Below are positions 1-8,943 of a stretch of DNA of 64,000 bases, piece by piece (the first letter of the stretch is position 1; each line of letters opens with the position of its first letter). Where the stretch lies: contig NZ_NTLB01000001.1 of NCBI RefSeq assembly GCF_002514725.1, positions 1,178,001 through 1,242,000 on the forward strand. Reading direction: 5' to 3'. The position numbers and the translations under genes were made by a program. The stretch is from Mangrovitalea sediminis. GTDB lineage: Bacteria > Pseudomonadota > Gammaproteobacteria > Pseudomonadales > Oleiphilaceae. A model generated the notes under the pieces. It made no database searches. It was given only the letters and a program-made list of their open reading frames with translations, and was not told the DNA's origin.

Positions 1-761
1 TTCAGGCGCTTGTTGGTCAGGGCATCCTCAAACCATTGGCCCAGGGGCCCGGCATCCGTCTGCCAACTGTCAGCGGCAGTCTGGCTCAGGTCGGCCAGTG
101 TCCGGCTCCAGGCCGCCAGGGTGTCCAGAAAGCCGGTAGCGCCGGGCTCGTCTGTGCCGTCGAGGAAGGGCCGCAGGCTCTGGGCCAGTGCATCGGGGTC
201 TGCTACCAGCGCCTGGACCTGCGCCAGGGTTTCGGGGTCCAGGGCATAGCAATAGGTTCGCCAATAGTCGCGGGCGGCTTCCAGCAGTAACTCGCTGTCG
301 TCGGTGTCCAGTTCGGCCCGGAACGGGTTTCCGCTATCGAAGGCATGCTGGCGCAGCATGCGCTGGCTCCAGCCGTGAATGGTATGCACGGCGGCCTCGT
401 CCATGGCGCTGGCGGCCAGATCGAGCAGGCGCGCCCGGGCGGGCCTTTCCGCTTCGGTGAAGTCCGCCATCAGGGCCTGTAAGGGCGCATCGCCGGCCTC
501 GTCACCACGAAACACGCGGGCGGCCTGGGTCAGCCGCTTGCGGATACGGTCCCGCAGTTCCTCGGTCGCCGCGTTGGTGAACGTCACCACCAGGATGTCC
601 GGCGGTTGTAGCGGCCGGTCGAAGGCGGCGTTGCCACCATGCTGCAACACCAGTCGAACGTACAGCAGCGCAATGGTAAAGGTCTTGCCGGTGCCGGCAC
701 TGGCCTCGATCAGGCGGGTGCCATGCAGGGGAAAGTCCAATGGATTCAGGGGATGGCTCAT
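1..761 (-). CDS. recB: RecB, exonuclease V beta subunit, N-terminal part (cut by window edge)
   Basis: N-terminal 253 residues of the helicase/nuclease subunit of RecBCD, which resects double-strand breaks for RecA-dependent repair. The reading frame starts at an ATG (759-761) that overlaps the recC stop as ATGA. It shows the UvrD/Rep-type Walker A motif G-T-G-K-T at residues 23-27, followed by motif Ia (VTFTNAATEELRDRI) near residue 60. The gene runs off position 1, so the 3' helicase motifs and the nuclease domain are not visible. Translational coupling to recC fits equal production of the two subunits. The order recC-recB (probably then recD) is common in Pseudomonas-like genomes. Confidence 0.95.
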   Translation of the reverse strand, partial: MSHPLNPLDFPLHGTRLIEASAGTGKTFTIALLYVRLVLQHGGNAAFDRPLQPPDILVVTFTNAATEELRDRIRKRLTQAARVFRGDEAGDAPLQALMADFTEAERPARARLLDLAASAMDEAAVHTIHGWSQRMLRQHAFDSGNPFRAELDTDDSELLLEAARDYWRTYCYALDPETLAQVQALVADPDALAQSLRPFLDGTDEPGATGFLDTLAAWSRTLADLSQTAADSWQTDAGPLGQWFEDALTNKRL

Positions 762-3700
762 GGGCTGTCCCCCCGGTTTGCGAGGGCGTCATGGAAGCCG
801 CGATAAAGGCGTTCGGACCAGTGCCGGAAGTCGTCGCCCCAGAGGTCGGCAAAGGCTGGCCAGCAACGGGCGAGCGCGCCGCTCTCCGTCACTTCACCGC
901 CGCCGGTGAAATCATTGCCGTCGTAGACGGCGGCAACGGCGGATGGCAACGGGTCGCCGTTGTCTTCCTCTGCCATCGAAAGCCAGGCCATGGCGGTTTT
1001 CAGGGCAACGGGCAGGGGTTGCTGCAGCGCCTGCAGATAGCCCTCGGCGATGGCTGCCAACTGCGTTTCGGCCTGCTGTCTTGGCAACGGGTCAAGCCGG
1101 TGTATGCCGTCGCGGGATACTAAAAGTCCGCAGGTGCTGTGCCCCTGGGCATTGGCGGCCAGCAACGGGATCCACAGGCGGGTGAAGTAGTGTGTCTTAA
1201 GCTGCTTGCCGCTGAAGGCCTGACTGGGCTGGAGCGCGGTGATGGCGAACTGGCCGGCCGCATTGCTTCTGAGGTTGCTCAACCAGCCTTCCAGGGCGGT
1301 ATTCCCCAGACTCAAGGCGATTTCCATCGGGTCGGGGACCGCTTGCGGCCAGTGGGCCTCGACCTGTTGCCAGTGCTCGAGGACCTGGGCCGCCTGGATA
1401 CGCAACTGGGTGCCGGCCCGCTCGCCGGCCGGTCCCAGCGGCAGCTCGCCGCGGCGACGAATACGTTCCACCCGTTCCGCCAGTGCTTGTTCCCGGTGCC
1501 CCGGTGCGACGGCCAGCGCGCCTTCCAGTATCTCTTTCTTGAGCTGGTATTCGGCCAGTCCGTCCAGGCGGAAGGGTTCATGGTCTTCGCTGGCCAGGGT
1601 GTCGCGGCGGAAGCGGAGCCGCAGGCGTTGCTCGAAGAAGGTCTCGGCGGGTTGCCGGAAAAAAGTGGTCAGCGTGTCGAGCGCTATGGGGGCATCCAGT
1701 TGCAGCGGTGGCAGCTGTTCTGCCTCGCGGACATTCGGTCGCTCGTGAATCTGGCGCCATTCCCGGGCATAGGTGAACAGGCGTGGCTGCTGCTCATGCT
1801 CATCCAATGACTGGAAATACGCCGCGCTGAACGGTTGCAGCGGATGTTCGGTGGTCAGTGACGCCAGGAGGCGATGACCGGCTTCGGGGCTGCTCCCTGC
1901 CGTGTCCGCGGGACGCCAGCCGTCGGCGATATGGTCGCATAGCTGACCGACCAGCACCGACGGCGTGCGCGGACTGTTGTCGCGGGCATCGCGACCGATG
2001 TAGCTGATATAGAGCTGGTCACGCGCCGACAGCAGCGCTTCGAGGAAGAGATAGCGGTCGTCTTCCCGCCGGGAGCGGTCGCCGGGGCGATAATGTTGGG
2101 CCATCAGGTCGAAATCCATCGGCGGTCGCTGACGGGGGTAGTCGCCATCGTTCATGCCGAGCAGGCAGACGATCCTGAATGGGATGGCCCGCATCGGCAT
2201 CAGGGTACAGAAATTGACACGGCCGGCAAGGAAGCGCTGGGAGAGACTGTTTTCGTCAAACCGTGCGAGCAGAGCGTCGCGCACCACGGCCAGGGGCAAG
2301 GGGGTGTCCAGTGCGGCTTCGCGACAGGCGTCCTGCCAGTGCTGCAGGACGTCGAGGAAGCGGTTGAGCAGCAGCGTATCGTGACTGTCCCTGGTCAGCA
2401 GACAGTCTTCGAGCAGTTGTCGCAGGGTGGCGACCCAGTCGTCGGCTGTATAGGTGTCGGAAAGGGCCTGCCAGCCCTGGCGCAGGGCGTCGATCACATC
2501 GGCCAGACGCCCGGCCAGCGCCGCATCCAGGCCGCCAAGTTCCGGATAGGGTTCGATACCCTGCCAGGGGGCGGCATCGCCCATTACATACCCCAGCAAC
2601 ATGCGGCGCAGACCGAACAGCCAGCTGTTCTGTTCCAGGTCGGCGGGCAAATCCAGGCTCTGGCGCTGTGCGGCATCCAGTCCCCAGCGAATGCCGCTGT
2701 CCTCGATCCAGCGATGCAGCTTGGGCAGGTCGTCAGCGTCGATCCCGAAACAGTCGCGGAAGGCGGGAACGTCGAGCAGGTCAAGCAGGTCGCTGACACC
2801 GAAGCGGGCATCGGGTAAAGCCAGCAGCTGTTCCAGTGCGCTCAGCAGAGGATTGCTGGCCCGTTCCGGACGGTCGGCGATGGTATAGGGAATATGGCGT
2901 GGATCGTCTGTCGGCAGGTTGCCGAAGACGGCTTCGATATGCGGCGCATAGGCGCTGATATCGGGCACCATGACGATAATGTCCCGCGGCTGGAGTGGGT
3001 CGTCATCGGTGGCACTGCGTTCCAGGCGGTCGAGGAGCTGGTCGTGCAGGATCTCCACTTCGCGCTGGCGGCTGTGTGCCAGGTGCAGCGCGACGGAGTC
3101 GTCTTCTGCCGCGACCGGCAGCCGCTTGTCCGGCAGCGGGTCGAGGTCCAGGATACGCTGCTGGATCTGGTGCAACAGCGGGGCGTCGTCGCTGCTGGTG
3201 CGGGGATTGAAGACATCGATCTGGCGGGTGCTGGTTTCCGCCTGGTCGTACTGATAGAGCAAGCCGATATAGTCCCGGCCCTGTTTGCCCCAGGCGGCCA
3301 GCAAGGGATTGGCGCGCAGGTGCAGGCTGTCCGGGTCGAGGTCGGCCAGACCCGCCTTGTCCGCATGGCGGTAGCGCTGGAAGCGGAGCAACTGGCGTTC
3401 TTCGATGATGTCGGCCCAGTAATACTGACAGGGATTGAGCACGAAGAGCTGGATCTGCATGAGGTGTGAGAGCGCATCCAGGGCTTCGATCATCTGCACG
3501 GGTAATGACGAGATCCCAAAGATGATCAGGCGCCGGGGCAGGCTCGCCGGACGCTCCCGGTGGGCGCGGCAGGCGGCGAGAAAGCGGGCATGCAGGTCGG
3601 CACGGCTGCTGTCCCGGCGCTCTGTTGTCAGGTCGTTGCGGATATGGCGCCAGAGTTCGGCCTGCCAGCGCTGGTCTTCATTCAGCGGAAGCGCCTGGCC

Positions 3701-4216
3701 ACGGGCATCGGTCAGTTGATCCTCTCCCCGCGCCCAGTGGCCGAGCCAGTCGGCCCGGTACACCTGGTACTGGTCGAACAGGTCGGCCAGGTGTTCGCAA
3801 AGCTGGTGACGCTTGCGTAAGTCGTCGTCCTGGCGCAGAAAATGTTTGAGTGGCGCAAAGGCCGGAGCGTCCAGGCACTGTGGCAGCAGGCGCATCAGGC
3901 GCCAGATCAGGCGTTCCTTGTCATAGGCGCTGGTTTCGGGGACGCTTTCGGCACCCAGCAGGGCCCGGTAGGCGGACCATAGAAAGCGCGCCGGCATCTG
4001 CATATCCAGGGCGGCGGCGATACCGCAGGCGTCGTCGGCGGCCAGGCGCAGCTTGAGCCATTGGCCCATGCCGTTGCTCTGCACCAGGAATACCTCGTTT
4101 TCGAGGGGCCCCAACGGGTATGACCGCACCCATTCCACGGCCAGTTCGCGGAGGTCTTCCAGGTGATTGGCGTGAATGATGGAAAGGCCGGGTTGGATCG
4201 CCGCAGCGCTCGACAT
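758..4216 (-). CDS. recC: RecC, exonuclease V gamma subunit
   Basis: A 1152-residue protein, close to the size of E. coli RecC (1122). RecC has no active helicase of its own; it holds RecB and RecD, splits the DNA strands and reads Chi. The N-terminus (SIIHANHLEDLRELAVEW, then FLVQSNGMGQWLKL) is typical of RecC, and FCTLMPMRAIPFRIVCLLGMND is the conserved central segment of the family. The stop overlaps the start of recB by 4 bp. About 220 bp of non-coding sequence separate it from the next gene upstream, so it probably begins the recCB(D) transcript. No truncation is seen. Confidence 0.97.
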   Translation of the reverse strand: MSSAAAIQPGLSIIHANHLEDLRELAVEWVRSYPLGPLENEVFLVQSNGMGQWLKLRLAADDACGIAAALDMQMPARFLWSAYRALLGAESVPETSAYDKERLIWRLMRLLPQCLDAPAFAPLKHFLRQDDDLRKRHQLCEHLADLFDQYQVYRADWLGHWARGEDQLTDARGQALPLNEDQRWQAELWRHIRNDLTTERRDSSRADLHARFLAACRAHRERPASLPRRLIIFGISSLPVQMIEALDALSHLMQIQLFVLNPCQYYWADIIEERQLLRFQRYRHADKAGLADLDPDSLHLRANPLLAAWGKQGRDYIGLLYQYDQAETSTRQIDVFNPRTSSDDAPLLHQIQQRILDLDPLPDKRLPVAAEDDSVALHLAHSRQREVEILHDQLLDRLERSATDDDPLQPRDIIVMVPDISAYAPHIEAVFGNLPTDDPRHIPYTIADRPERASNPLLSALEQLLALPDARFGVSDLLDLLDVPAFRDCFGIDADDLPKLHRWIEDSGIRWGLDAAQRQSLDLPADLEQNSWLFGLRRMLLGYVMGDAAPWQGIEPYPELGGLDAALAGRLADVIDALRQGWQALSDTYTADDWVATLRQLLEDCLLTRDSHDTLLLNRFLDVLQHWQDACREAALDTPLPLAVVRDALLARFDENSLSQRFLAGRVNFCTLMPMRAIPFRIVCLLGMNDGDYPRQRPPMDFDLMAQHYRPGDRSRREDDRYLFLEALLSARDQLYISYIGRDARDNSPRTPSVLVGQLCDHIADGWRPADTAGSSPEAGHRLLASLTTEHPLQPFSAAYFQSLDEHEQQPRLFTYAREWRQIHERPNVREAEQLPPLQLDAPIALDTLTTFFRQPAETFFEQRLRLRFRRDTLASEDHEPFRLDGLAEYQLKKEILEGALAVAPGHREQALAERVERIRRRGELPLGPAGERAGTQLRIQAAQVLEHWQQVEAHWPQAVPDPMEIALSLGNTALEGWLSNLRSNAAGQFAITALQPSQAFSGKQLKTHYFTRLWIPLLAANAQGHSTCGLLVSRDGIHRLDPLPRQQAETQLAAIAEGYLQALQQPLPVALKTAMAWLSMAEEDNGDPLPSAVAAVYDGNDFTGGGEVTESGALARCWPAFADLWGDDFRHWSERLYRGFHDALANRGDSP

Positions 4217-4440
4217 GCTGTCTCCTGTGGTTTGCCGTACATCTTAACGGATTCGGCCGGCCCTTCCATTTCCCTTTTGCCATGGACGTTGATCTGCCTA
4301 TGGCGGGCTTTCGCCTTGCCGGGATCGAGGTCATGTCTCTGCGGTGGATAGGTCGAGCGATTGTCGGATGTTGCCGGCGGCGGATCGGAGGGTGGCCGCG
4401 AGCGCCTTTGGCACCCGCGACCGATAGCCTTTAAGGGGCC

Positions 4441-4824
4441 TTAGGAATGAGCCTTGTAACGCCCCGGCCCAAGGAAGATCAACGCCAGCGCCGAGAGCAG
4501 GTAGAACGCCTGCAGTTCAAGGGCATAGCCACCGGTACCGCTGATGCTGAAGAACTGGCCGGTATGCACAAGGGCCAGCGCCACCAGCATGTTGATGACG
4601 ATCAGCAGGGCGCCGATGCGGGTCTGGTAGCCGATCAGCAGCATCAGCGGCGCGACGACTTCGCCGATGTAAACGCCATAGGCGAAGAAGGCTGGCAGGT
4701 GGTGTGCGGCCACCATCGTCTCGATAAAACCAATGCCGTGCAGCAACTTATGCACGCCATGGAACAGGATCAGGATGCCCAGGGTCAGGCGCAGGATCAG
4801 TTTGCCGATATCAGGGTTGTTCAT
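4441..4824 (-). CDS. DoxX family inner-membrane protein
   Basis: A 127-residue protein with four hydrophobic segments, as in the DoxX/DoxD family. The first helix carries the family pattern L-R-L-x-L-G-x-L-I-L-F-H-G-x-H-K. The second region, YIGEVVAPLMLLIGYQTRIGA, is the usual DoxX signature. DoxX proteins are small quinone- or redox-associated membrane proteins; the substrate cannot be told from sequence. The ATG follows a weak GGAG-like site. The gene stands alone, with non-coding DNA on both sides (4217-4440 and 4825-4997) in which I see no clear feature. Confidence 0.85.
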   Translation of the reverse strand: MNNPDIGKLILRLTLGILILFHGVHKLLHGIGFIETMVAAHHLPAFFAYGVYIGEVVAPLMLLIGYQTRIGALLIVINMLVALALVHTGQFFSISGTGGYALELQAFYLLSALALIFLGPGRYKAHS

Positions 4825-4997
4825 GCCGTTGGAGACTCCGCAGTTGTTATTAAATCCAGTGCTGATGTTATAAATCCCGTGCCGATAACGTTGCCAGATC
4901 CAGTCGGAAAAGGCGACACCCGGAAACGCCGACTGTCATGCCGGTGCCTCTGCCCTCCGCCGATTCCTGGCGCCCATATGCGGGTATCTCCGGTGCC

Positions 4998-5507
4998 TTA
5001 GTTGAGCGTATAACCGAAGGTGAAAATGAGTCCGGCGTCTCCCAGCACGACAGCCTGCACATTGGCCCGTTTGAACTGGTAGCCCAGAGCGGGCAGCACG
5101 GCCAGTCCCAATCCCCGGTAATTAAAGGGCACCTTGTCTTTGTACTCACCGACGTAGCCATAGAGGGGGCCGGCCGTGAGCTTTATATAAAGGCTGTCCG
5201 AAAGCCGCGGCAAAAACCAGCGTCTACCGGCATATAGGTAAACGCAGGGTTGATAGAATGAGTTCTTGAAGAATGCTCCTCCCAGCTCCCAGCGGTCGGG
5301 GTTCTCCCATTCGGCACCCACGAGTTTTGCCCAGGCATTATGGGTGGTGTCGCTATTCCAGTGCACGACATAGGGGCCGGCCTGGACCATGAGTGTGCCG
5401 TTTCCCAGCGGCCCTGCCGCACGGGCATGGTTAGCGATGGTAAGTAGACATAACCAAAGCGTAAGAGTGGTGATAGATGGTCGCTTGCGAGTGGTGAGAG
5501 AAAACAT
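4998..5507 (-). CDS. Small secreted beta-barrel-like protein, function unknown
   Basis: A 169-residue protein with an N-terminal basic and hydrophobic signal peptide (cleavage probably after A-R-A, near residue 31). The rest alternates polar and apolar residues and is rich in glycine and aromatic residues. It ends in VLGDAGLIFTFGYTLN, which suggests an outer-membrane barrel of about eight strands. In size and motif pattern it resembles small outer-membrane proteins sometimes annotated as PagP-like or acyloxyacyl-hydrolase-like, but I recognise no catalytic motif. It is preceded by about 250 bp without a gene (5508-5757) that holds only a GC-rich hairpin. Confidence 0.6.
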   Translation of the reverse strand: MFSLTTRKRPSITTLTLWLCLLTIANHARAAGPLGNGTLMVQAGPYVVHWNSDTTHNAWAKLVGAEWENPDRWELGGAFFKNSFYQPCVYLYAGRRWFLPRLSDSLYIKLTAGPLYGYVGEYKDKVPFNYRGLGLAVLPALGYQFKRANVQAVVLGDAGLIFTFGYTLN

Positions 5508-5661
5508 GGGTTATAGGCTCTTAAAGGCTGCAGTTTGGCATGCCGCGAGTGCAAGCCGTAGCTTACTCGCCGATGGAATATCCCGATAGAGGAAAAACGC
5601 GGCATGGCGTTGATCGGGTCGATCCGCTGATGATGTGTGTCAGGGAATTGAGCAGGGAGTG

Positions 5662-5685
5662 GGGCCCGTCGGATAGGGCGGGCCC
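5662..5685. terminator. GC-rich hairpin downstream of the desaturase gene
   Basis: GGGCCCG and CGGGCCC form a 7-bp stem around a 10-nt loop, about 75 bp past the desaturase stop. No T-tract follows, so it is only a possible terminator or processing structure. Confidence 0.3.
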
Positions 5686-5757
5686 GAGAGGCGTTCGTTG
5701 AGCGGCAGCCATCTGGGGTGACTGCCGTGCCGGTATGCCGGGTACAGGATCCGCCGG

Positions 5758-6849
5758 TCAGGAAAAGGCGATATCGCGCCGATAGAGAAAGTCGAAGGCG
5801 TAGGCACGTGGTTTTGTGCGCTTTTCCTGAATGCCACTCAGCCGGTCGAGTCGATCCGGGAGGGCCATCATCTTGTCCTGCGCCTCACGTCCGGCTGCAT
5901 CCGTCGGCACCAGATCCGCAATGCCCCAGGACTCGAGGCAATCGGAAACTACCTTCCGGTAGTCGCGTGGGCCATAGATGCCGGAACGGCGCACCACTTC
6001 TGCCATATCCTCGTAACCGGCGATATTGTGGCCGGGCATGGCCAGGCGGGGCATGACTTTCAGTGCCGACTGCATGGCGCCGGTGGAGTCGATTTCCAGC
6101 AGCCCCTTGAAGGCATCCCGATAGAAGCGGTGATGACGTGCTTCGTCCCCGGCGATATGCGCCAGAATGCGTTGGATGCGCGGTTCGTACTTGCCGGCGA
6201 TCTTGCCGGTATTGGCGTGGGCGACCTGTGTCGCGCGCTCCTGCAGGCTGGTGTATGCCAGCAGTTGGTAAGGATCGTTATGCCACTCCGGATCGAAGCC
6301 GGCTTCGAGGTACTGGTATTGCAGCTTCTCGAAAGCGCCCATATCGAACAGCCGGGCATCCCGTACGTAATCGTGCAGGGCACAGCCGTGGCGATCCTCT
6401 TCCGCTGTCCAAAGGAAGTTCCAGCGTGACCAAGCGTTGTCGTTGCCCATATAGACGGCAATCAGACGGTGGAAATGGGGCAGCCCCTCTTCCGTCAGCA
6501 GGTTGAGCGCCAGGGACACGCGTACGCTATCCGGCAGGCCGCGGGCATTTTCGGGCAGCTCGGCACGGACGCGCTCGTCTTCCTCGCTCAGTTCCTCGCT
6601 GGCAGGCAGGAAGTCGTTGGGGAACCACAGGCGGCGCTCACCGATATGGCGTTCCATGAGGTCCGCCACCAGCGGTTCCAAGGCAGTCAGCGCTTCGGCC
6701 TTGGCGGTTGGCGATAGACGTTGAGCGTTAGGCGTTGTGATGGGGGCATCCTCTTTCTTCAGATTGAGCGCACTCTGGCAGTGTGAGCCAGAGAGATGAC
6801 AATTGCATGAATTTGAGCGTACAGGTGTACCGTCTTTAGACGGTAACAT
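5758..6849 (-). CDS. Acyl-ACP desaturase (soluble ferritin-like diiron enzyme)
   Basis: Matches the stearoyl-ACP desaturase family (soluble diiron enzymes that put a double bond into acyl-ACP, with ferredoxin as electron donor). The two iron-binding motifs are present: E-E-D-R-H-G (usual EENRHG) in the first half and D-E-A-R-H-H (usual DEKRHE) in the second, separated by helical sequence. Family similarity begins only near LSPTAKAEALTALEPLVADL, about 45 residues in. The upstream 30-40 codons overlap palindromes and are probably not translated. No ATG, GTG or TTG lies in frame at the expected start. An ATG at the end of an AAGAAAGAGG tract (near 6752) is out of frame by one base across a run of five C. 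The given start is therefore only the longest open frame. Confidence 0.9.
   Translation of the reverse strand: MLPSKDGTPVRSNSCNCHLSGSHCQSALNLKKEDAPITTPNAQRLSPTAKAEALTALEPLVADLMERHIGERRLWFPNDFLPASEELSEEDERVRAELPENARGLPDSVRVSLALNLLTEEGLPHFHRLIAVYMGNDNAWSRWNFLWTAEEDRHGCALHDYVRDARLFDMGAFEKLQYQYLEAGFDPEWHNDPYQLLAYTSLQERATQVAHANTGKIAGKYEPRIQRILAHIAGDEARHHRFYRDAFKGLLEIDSTGAMQSALKVMPRLAMPGHNIAGYEDMAEVVRRSGIYGPRDYRKVVSDCLESWGIADLVPTDAAGREAQDKMMALPDRLDRLSGIQEKRTKPRAYAFDFLYRRDIAFS
6819..6830. promoter_or_regulatory. Inverted repeat GTACA-GG-TGTAC, possible TetR-type operator
   Basis: Perfect 5-bp arms with a 2-bp spacer lie about 65 bp upstream of the likely start of the acyl-ACP desaturase. The extended sequence, GAGCGTACAGGTGTACC, resembles from memory the operators of FabR/DesT-type regulators of unsaturated fatty acid synthesis. 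Assignment to that family is inference. Confidence 0.4.
6828..6845. promoter_or_regulatory. Palindrome TACCGTC-TTTA-GACGGTA
   Basis: A 7-bp inverted repeat with a 4-nt centre abuts the GTACA/TGTAC repeat at the desaturase 5' end. It could be an operator or an mRNA hairpin. It lies inside the open frame that precedes the conserved protein, which argues against translation of that part. Confidence 0.4.
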
Positions 6850-6858
6850 CTCATGGCC

Positions 6859-6875
6859 TACGACGACAAGTCGTA
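6859..6875. promoter_or_regulatory. Palindrome TACGAC-GACAA-GTCGTA
   Basis: Perfect 6-bp arms with a 5-bp spacer, upstream of the longest possible desaturase start. This is the third inverted repeat in 60 bp, suggesting a multi-site control region for the desaturase gene. Confidence 0.35.
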
Positions 6876-6938
6876 ATCGCCGGGTTTTCGGGTTACTACC
6901 AGGTGCGATGGGATGCCTGAATCAAGCGTCTGCGTCAC

Positions 6939-6962
6939 GCGGGGCTGCGGGGCTGCGGGGCT
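6939..6962. repeat. Three tandem copies of GCGGGGCT
   Basis: An exact 8-bp unit repeated three times in the non-coding stretch 6850-7064 between the desaturase and the GGDEF gene. It is a short tandem repeat that may vary in copy number between strains. Confidence 0.8.
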
Positions 6963-7064
6963 GATGGTGAATTCCCGGGTTGGCGTGACAGCGAGGGCTT
7001 TTGGCGTACGAATGTTTCTTCCGGGGAGGGGGTGGGCCTTTTGTAGTGCCAGCCTTCGGCGGCC

Positions 7065-8795
7065 TCAAACGCAGGAGCTGCCGTTTTCCGGCGGCAAGGT
7101 GTCACGGTGGATGATAAAGACCCGGTTGCGGCCGGCAGCCTTGGATCGATACAGGGCCCGGTCGGCTTCCTGCAAGGCCAGCTCCATGCTGTCTCCGCTC
7201 TGGACCAGGTAGGCGCCGATGCTGACGGTTACGGCGTTGTTGTTGATGCTGACATTTTCGGTGATCGCGCGACAGATGCGATCGGACAGTCCGTTCAGGA
7301 TGTCTCCGCTGCAAGGCGATAAGGTGACCAGGAATTCGTCGCCACCCCAACGACTGGCGTGATCGTACGGGCGGATATGCAGGCCGATCTGCTCAGAGAC
7401 GGCTTTGAGCGCGGCATCGCCGGTCGGATGGCCGTGGCGGTCATTGATGTCCTTGAAATTGTCCACGTCGATCAGGACCAGCCCGAAACGGGCCTCTTCC
7501 CGTCGTGCCCGTTCGAAGGCCTCTTCCAGGTTTTCGCTCATGCCCCGGCGGTTGAGCAGGCCGGTCAGCGGATCGATGCGGGCCTGACGCTGTAGGTCCC
7601 GGGTGCGGGATTCCACGGTATCCCGCAGGATCTGTGCCTGATTGGCCACGGCATTCGCCATGGCCCCGAAGTGCGTGTTCAGGCGCCCCAGTTCGCCCGC
7701 GGCGGCTGGCAGATGCAAGGGCGGCTCACCGCCGGCCTGGAAGTCCCGAACAGCCGCGTCGAGGCGGTTGATGGGCCGGATGACGATCCGGCGGACGAAA
7801 AAGTGAAACACCAGCAGTGAGAGGATCAGGGCAACCCCGAAAACGCCGGCCACTGGCAGGAAAATCCGGAACGGCAGCAATACGTCGAGATCGAGCAGCG
7901 TGACTTCGTACCAGCCGATGGTCGGTAAGTAGGCCACCCCGGCCAGTTGACGCTTACCCTCAACGTTGACGAAAGCGGTTTCGACATGGTGTTTGGCGGT
8001 CGGCTGCAGGAGCTGTTTCATCATCCGATGGATGGCCTGTTGATCCGATGGCCGGGCCATTAGAAGGTCGATGGTGTTTTTTTGGCCTTCTGGTTTAACG
8101 AAGCTGGCGTAATCGATGTATTTGGTATCGCGGTAGAGCTGGATGGCGCCGTTTTCATCCACAAACAGCGTATTGACCCCGGCCTTATTGAGATCCACGA
8201 TGTTCTTCAGGAAGCTTTCCAGGTCGATACCGGTGCCGGCGACCCCCAGGATCTTCTGGGTCTGCTTATCCTTGACCAGCACGTCGATCCAGAGCTTGGT
8301 GATTCCCAGATTCTCGTCCGGATTGACATTGAGATGGAACGACATGTCGTTCTGGATCAATTGATAGAACCAGGCATCCGCCGGATTCTGGGGATTCAGG
8401 TGATAACGTAGTTGTTTGCCGGCGTATTCGTTGGCGGCGTTGTTGAAGTAGTAGGCGTTGTTGGTGTGCAGCGCGACGAAATAGTTCCTGTCGGCGAAGT
8501 TGAGGCGGAAACGTTCCATTTCCGCAATGGCCTGGTCTTTCAGTCGCGGGTCGTCGGGATGCTTGGCCCAGTTCTGGATAATGGGTGAATCGGCCAGTTG
8601 CCGGGAAAGGCCGATTTCCCGGTCCACCGCCTGCAGCAGGCGAGAGCTGTCATAGCGTACCTCGATGTCGGCGACATCCCGCCCCCACCGCTCCACGATG
8701 GTATCGGTGACTCGTTGGAAGATCAGCCATGACGCGAGGCAGGTACTGATAATTAACGCGGATAGCACGCATAAAAGGCGTGTATTCAGACTCAC
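7065..8795 (-). CDS. Membrane diguanylate cyclase with periplasmic Cache sensor and GGDEF domain
   Basis: Makes cyclic di-GMP from two GTP. The protein (576 aa from a GTG at 8795, which follows GGGAAAG) has an N-terminal transmembrane helix, a roughly 280-residue periplasmic region of double-Cache type, a second membrane helix (VFGVALILSLLVFHFFV), a HAMP-like linker and a C-terminal GGDEF domain. The intact motif R-W-G-G-D-E-F has GGDEF at residues 484-488. An R-P-Y-D inhibitory I-site lies five residues upstream of GGDEF, so feedback inhibition by product is expected. A longer TTG start at 8825 is possible. The ligand of the Cache domain is unknown. Confidence 0.93.
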   Translation of the reverse strand: MSLNTRLLCVLSALIISTCLASWLIFQRVTDTIVERWGRDVADIEVRYDSSRLLQAVDREIGLSRQLADSPIIQNWAKHPDDPRLKDQAIAEMERFRLNFADRNYFVALHTNNAYYFNNAANEYAGKQLRYHLNPQNPADAWFYQLIQNDMSFHLNVNPDENLGITKLWIDVLVKDKQTQKILGVAGTGIDLESFLKNIVDLNKAGVNTLFVDENGAIQLYRDTKYIDYASFVKPEGQKNTIDLLMARPSDQQAIHRMMKQLLQPTAKHHVETAFVNVEGKRQLAGVAYLPTIGWYEVTLLDLDVLLPFRIFLPVAGVFGVALILSLLVFHFFVRRIVIRPINRLDAAVRDFQAGGEPPLHLPAAAGELGRLNTHFGAMANAVANQAQILRDTVESRTRDLQRQARIDPLTGLLNRRGMSENLEEAFERARREEARFGLVLIDVDNFKDINDRHGHPTGDAALKAVSEQIGLHIRPYDHASRWGGDEFLVTLSPCSGDILNGLSDRICRAITENVSINNNAVTVSIGAYLVQSGDSMELALQEADRALYRSKAAGRNRVFIIHRDTLPPENGSSCV

Positions 8796-8943
8796 GCAGG
8801 CTTTCCCGATACTGGTGACGGCCAATCCGGGAGAACCGTCGCGTCAGCGCCTGAACTTCTAACCCGGAAGCACATATATCCACACAGAGTATAAGCGAAT
8901 ACAAGCCCTTTGCGGTGCTTCATCTCTGGAAAATGCCGGTATT

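Noticed and set aside
2093-2818. Long open frame on the plus strand inside recC (and several like it elsewhere)
   Set aside because: It is the shadow of a GC-rich gene on the other strand; no ribosome site, composition or motif supports it.
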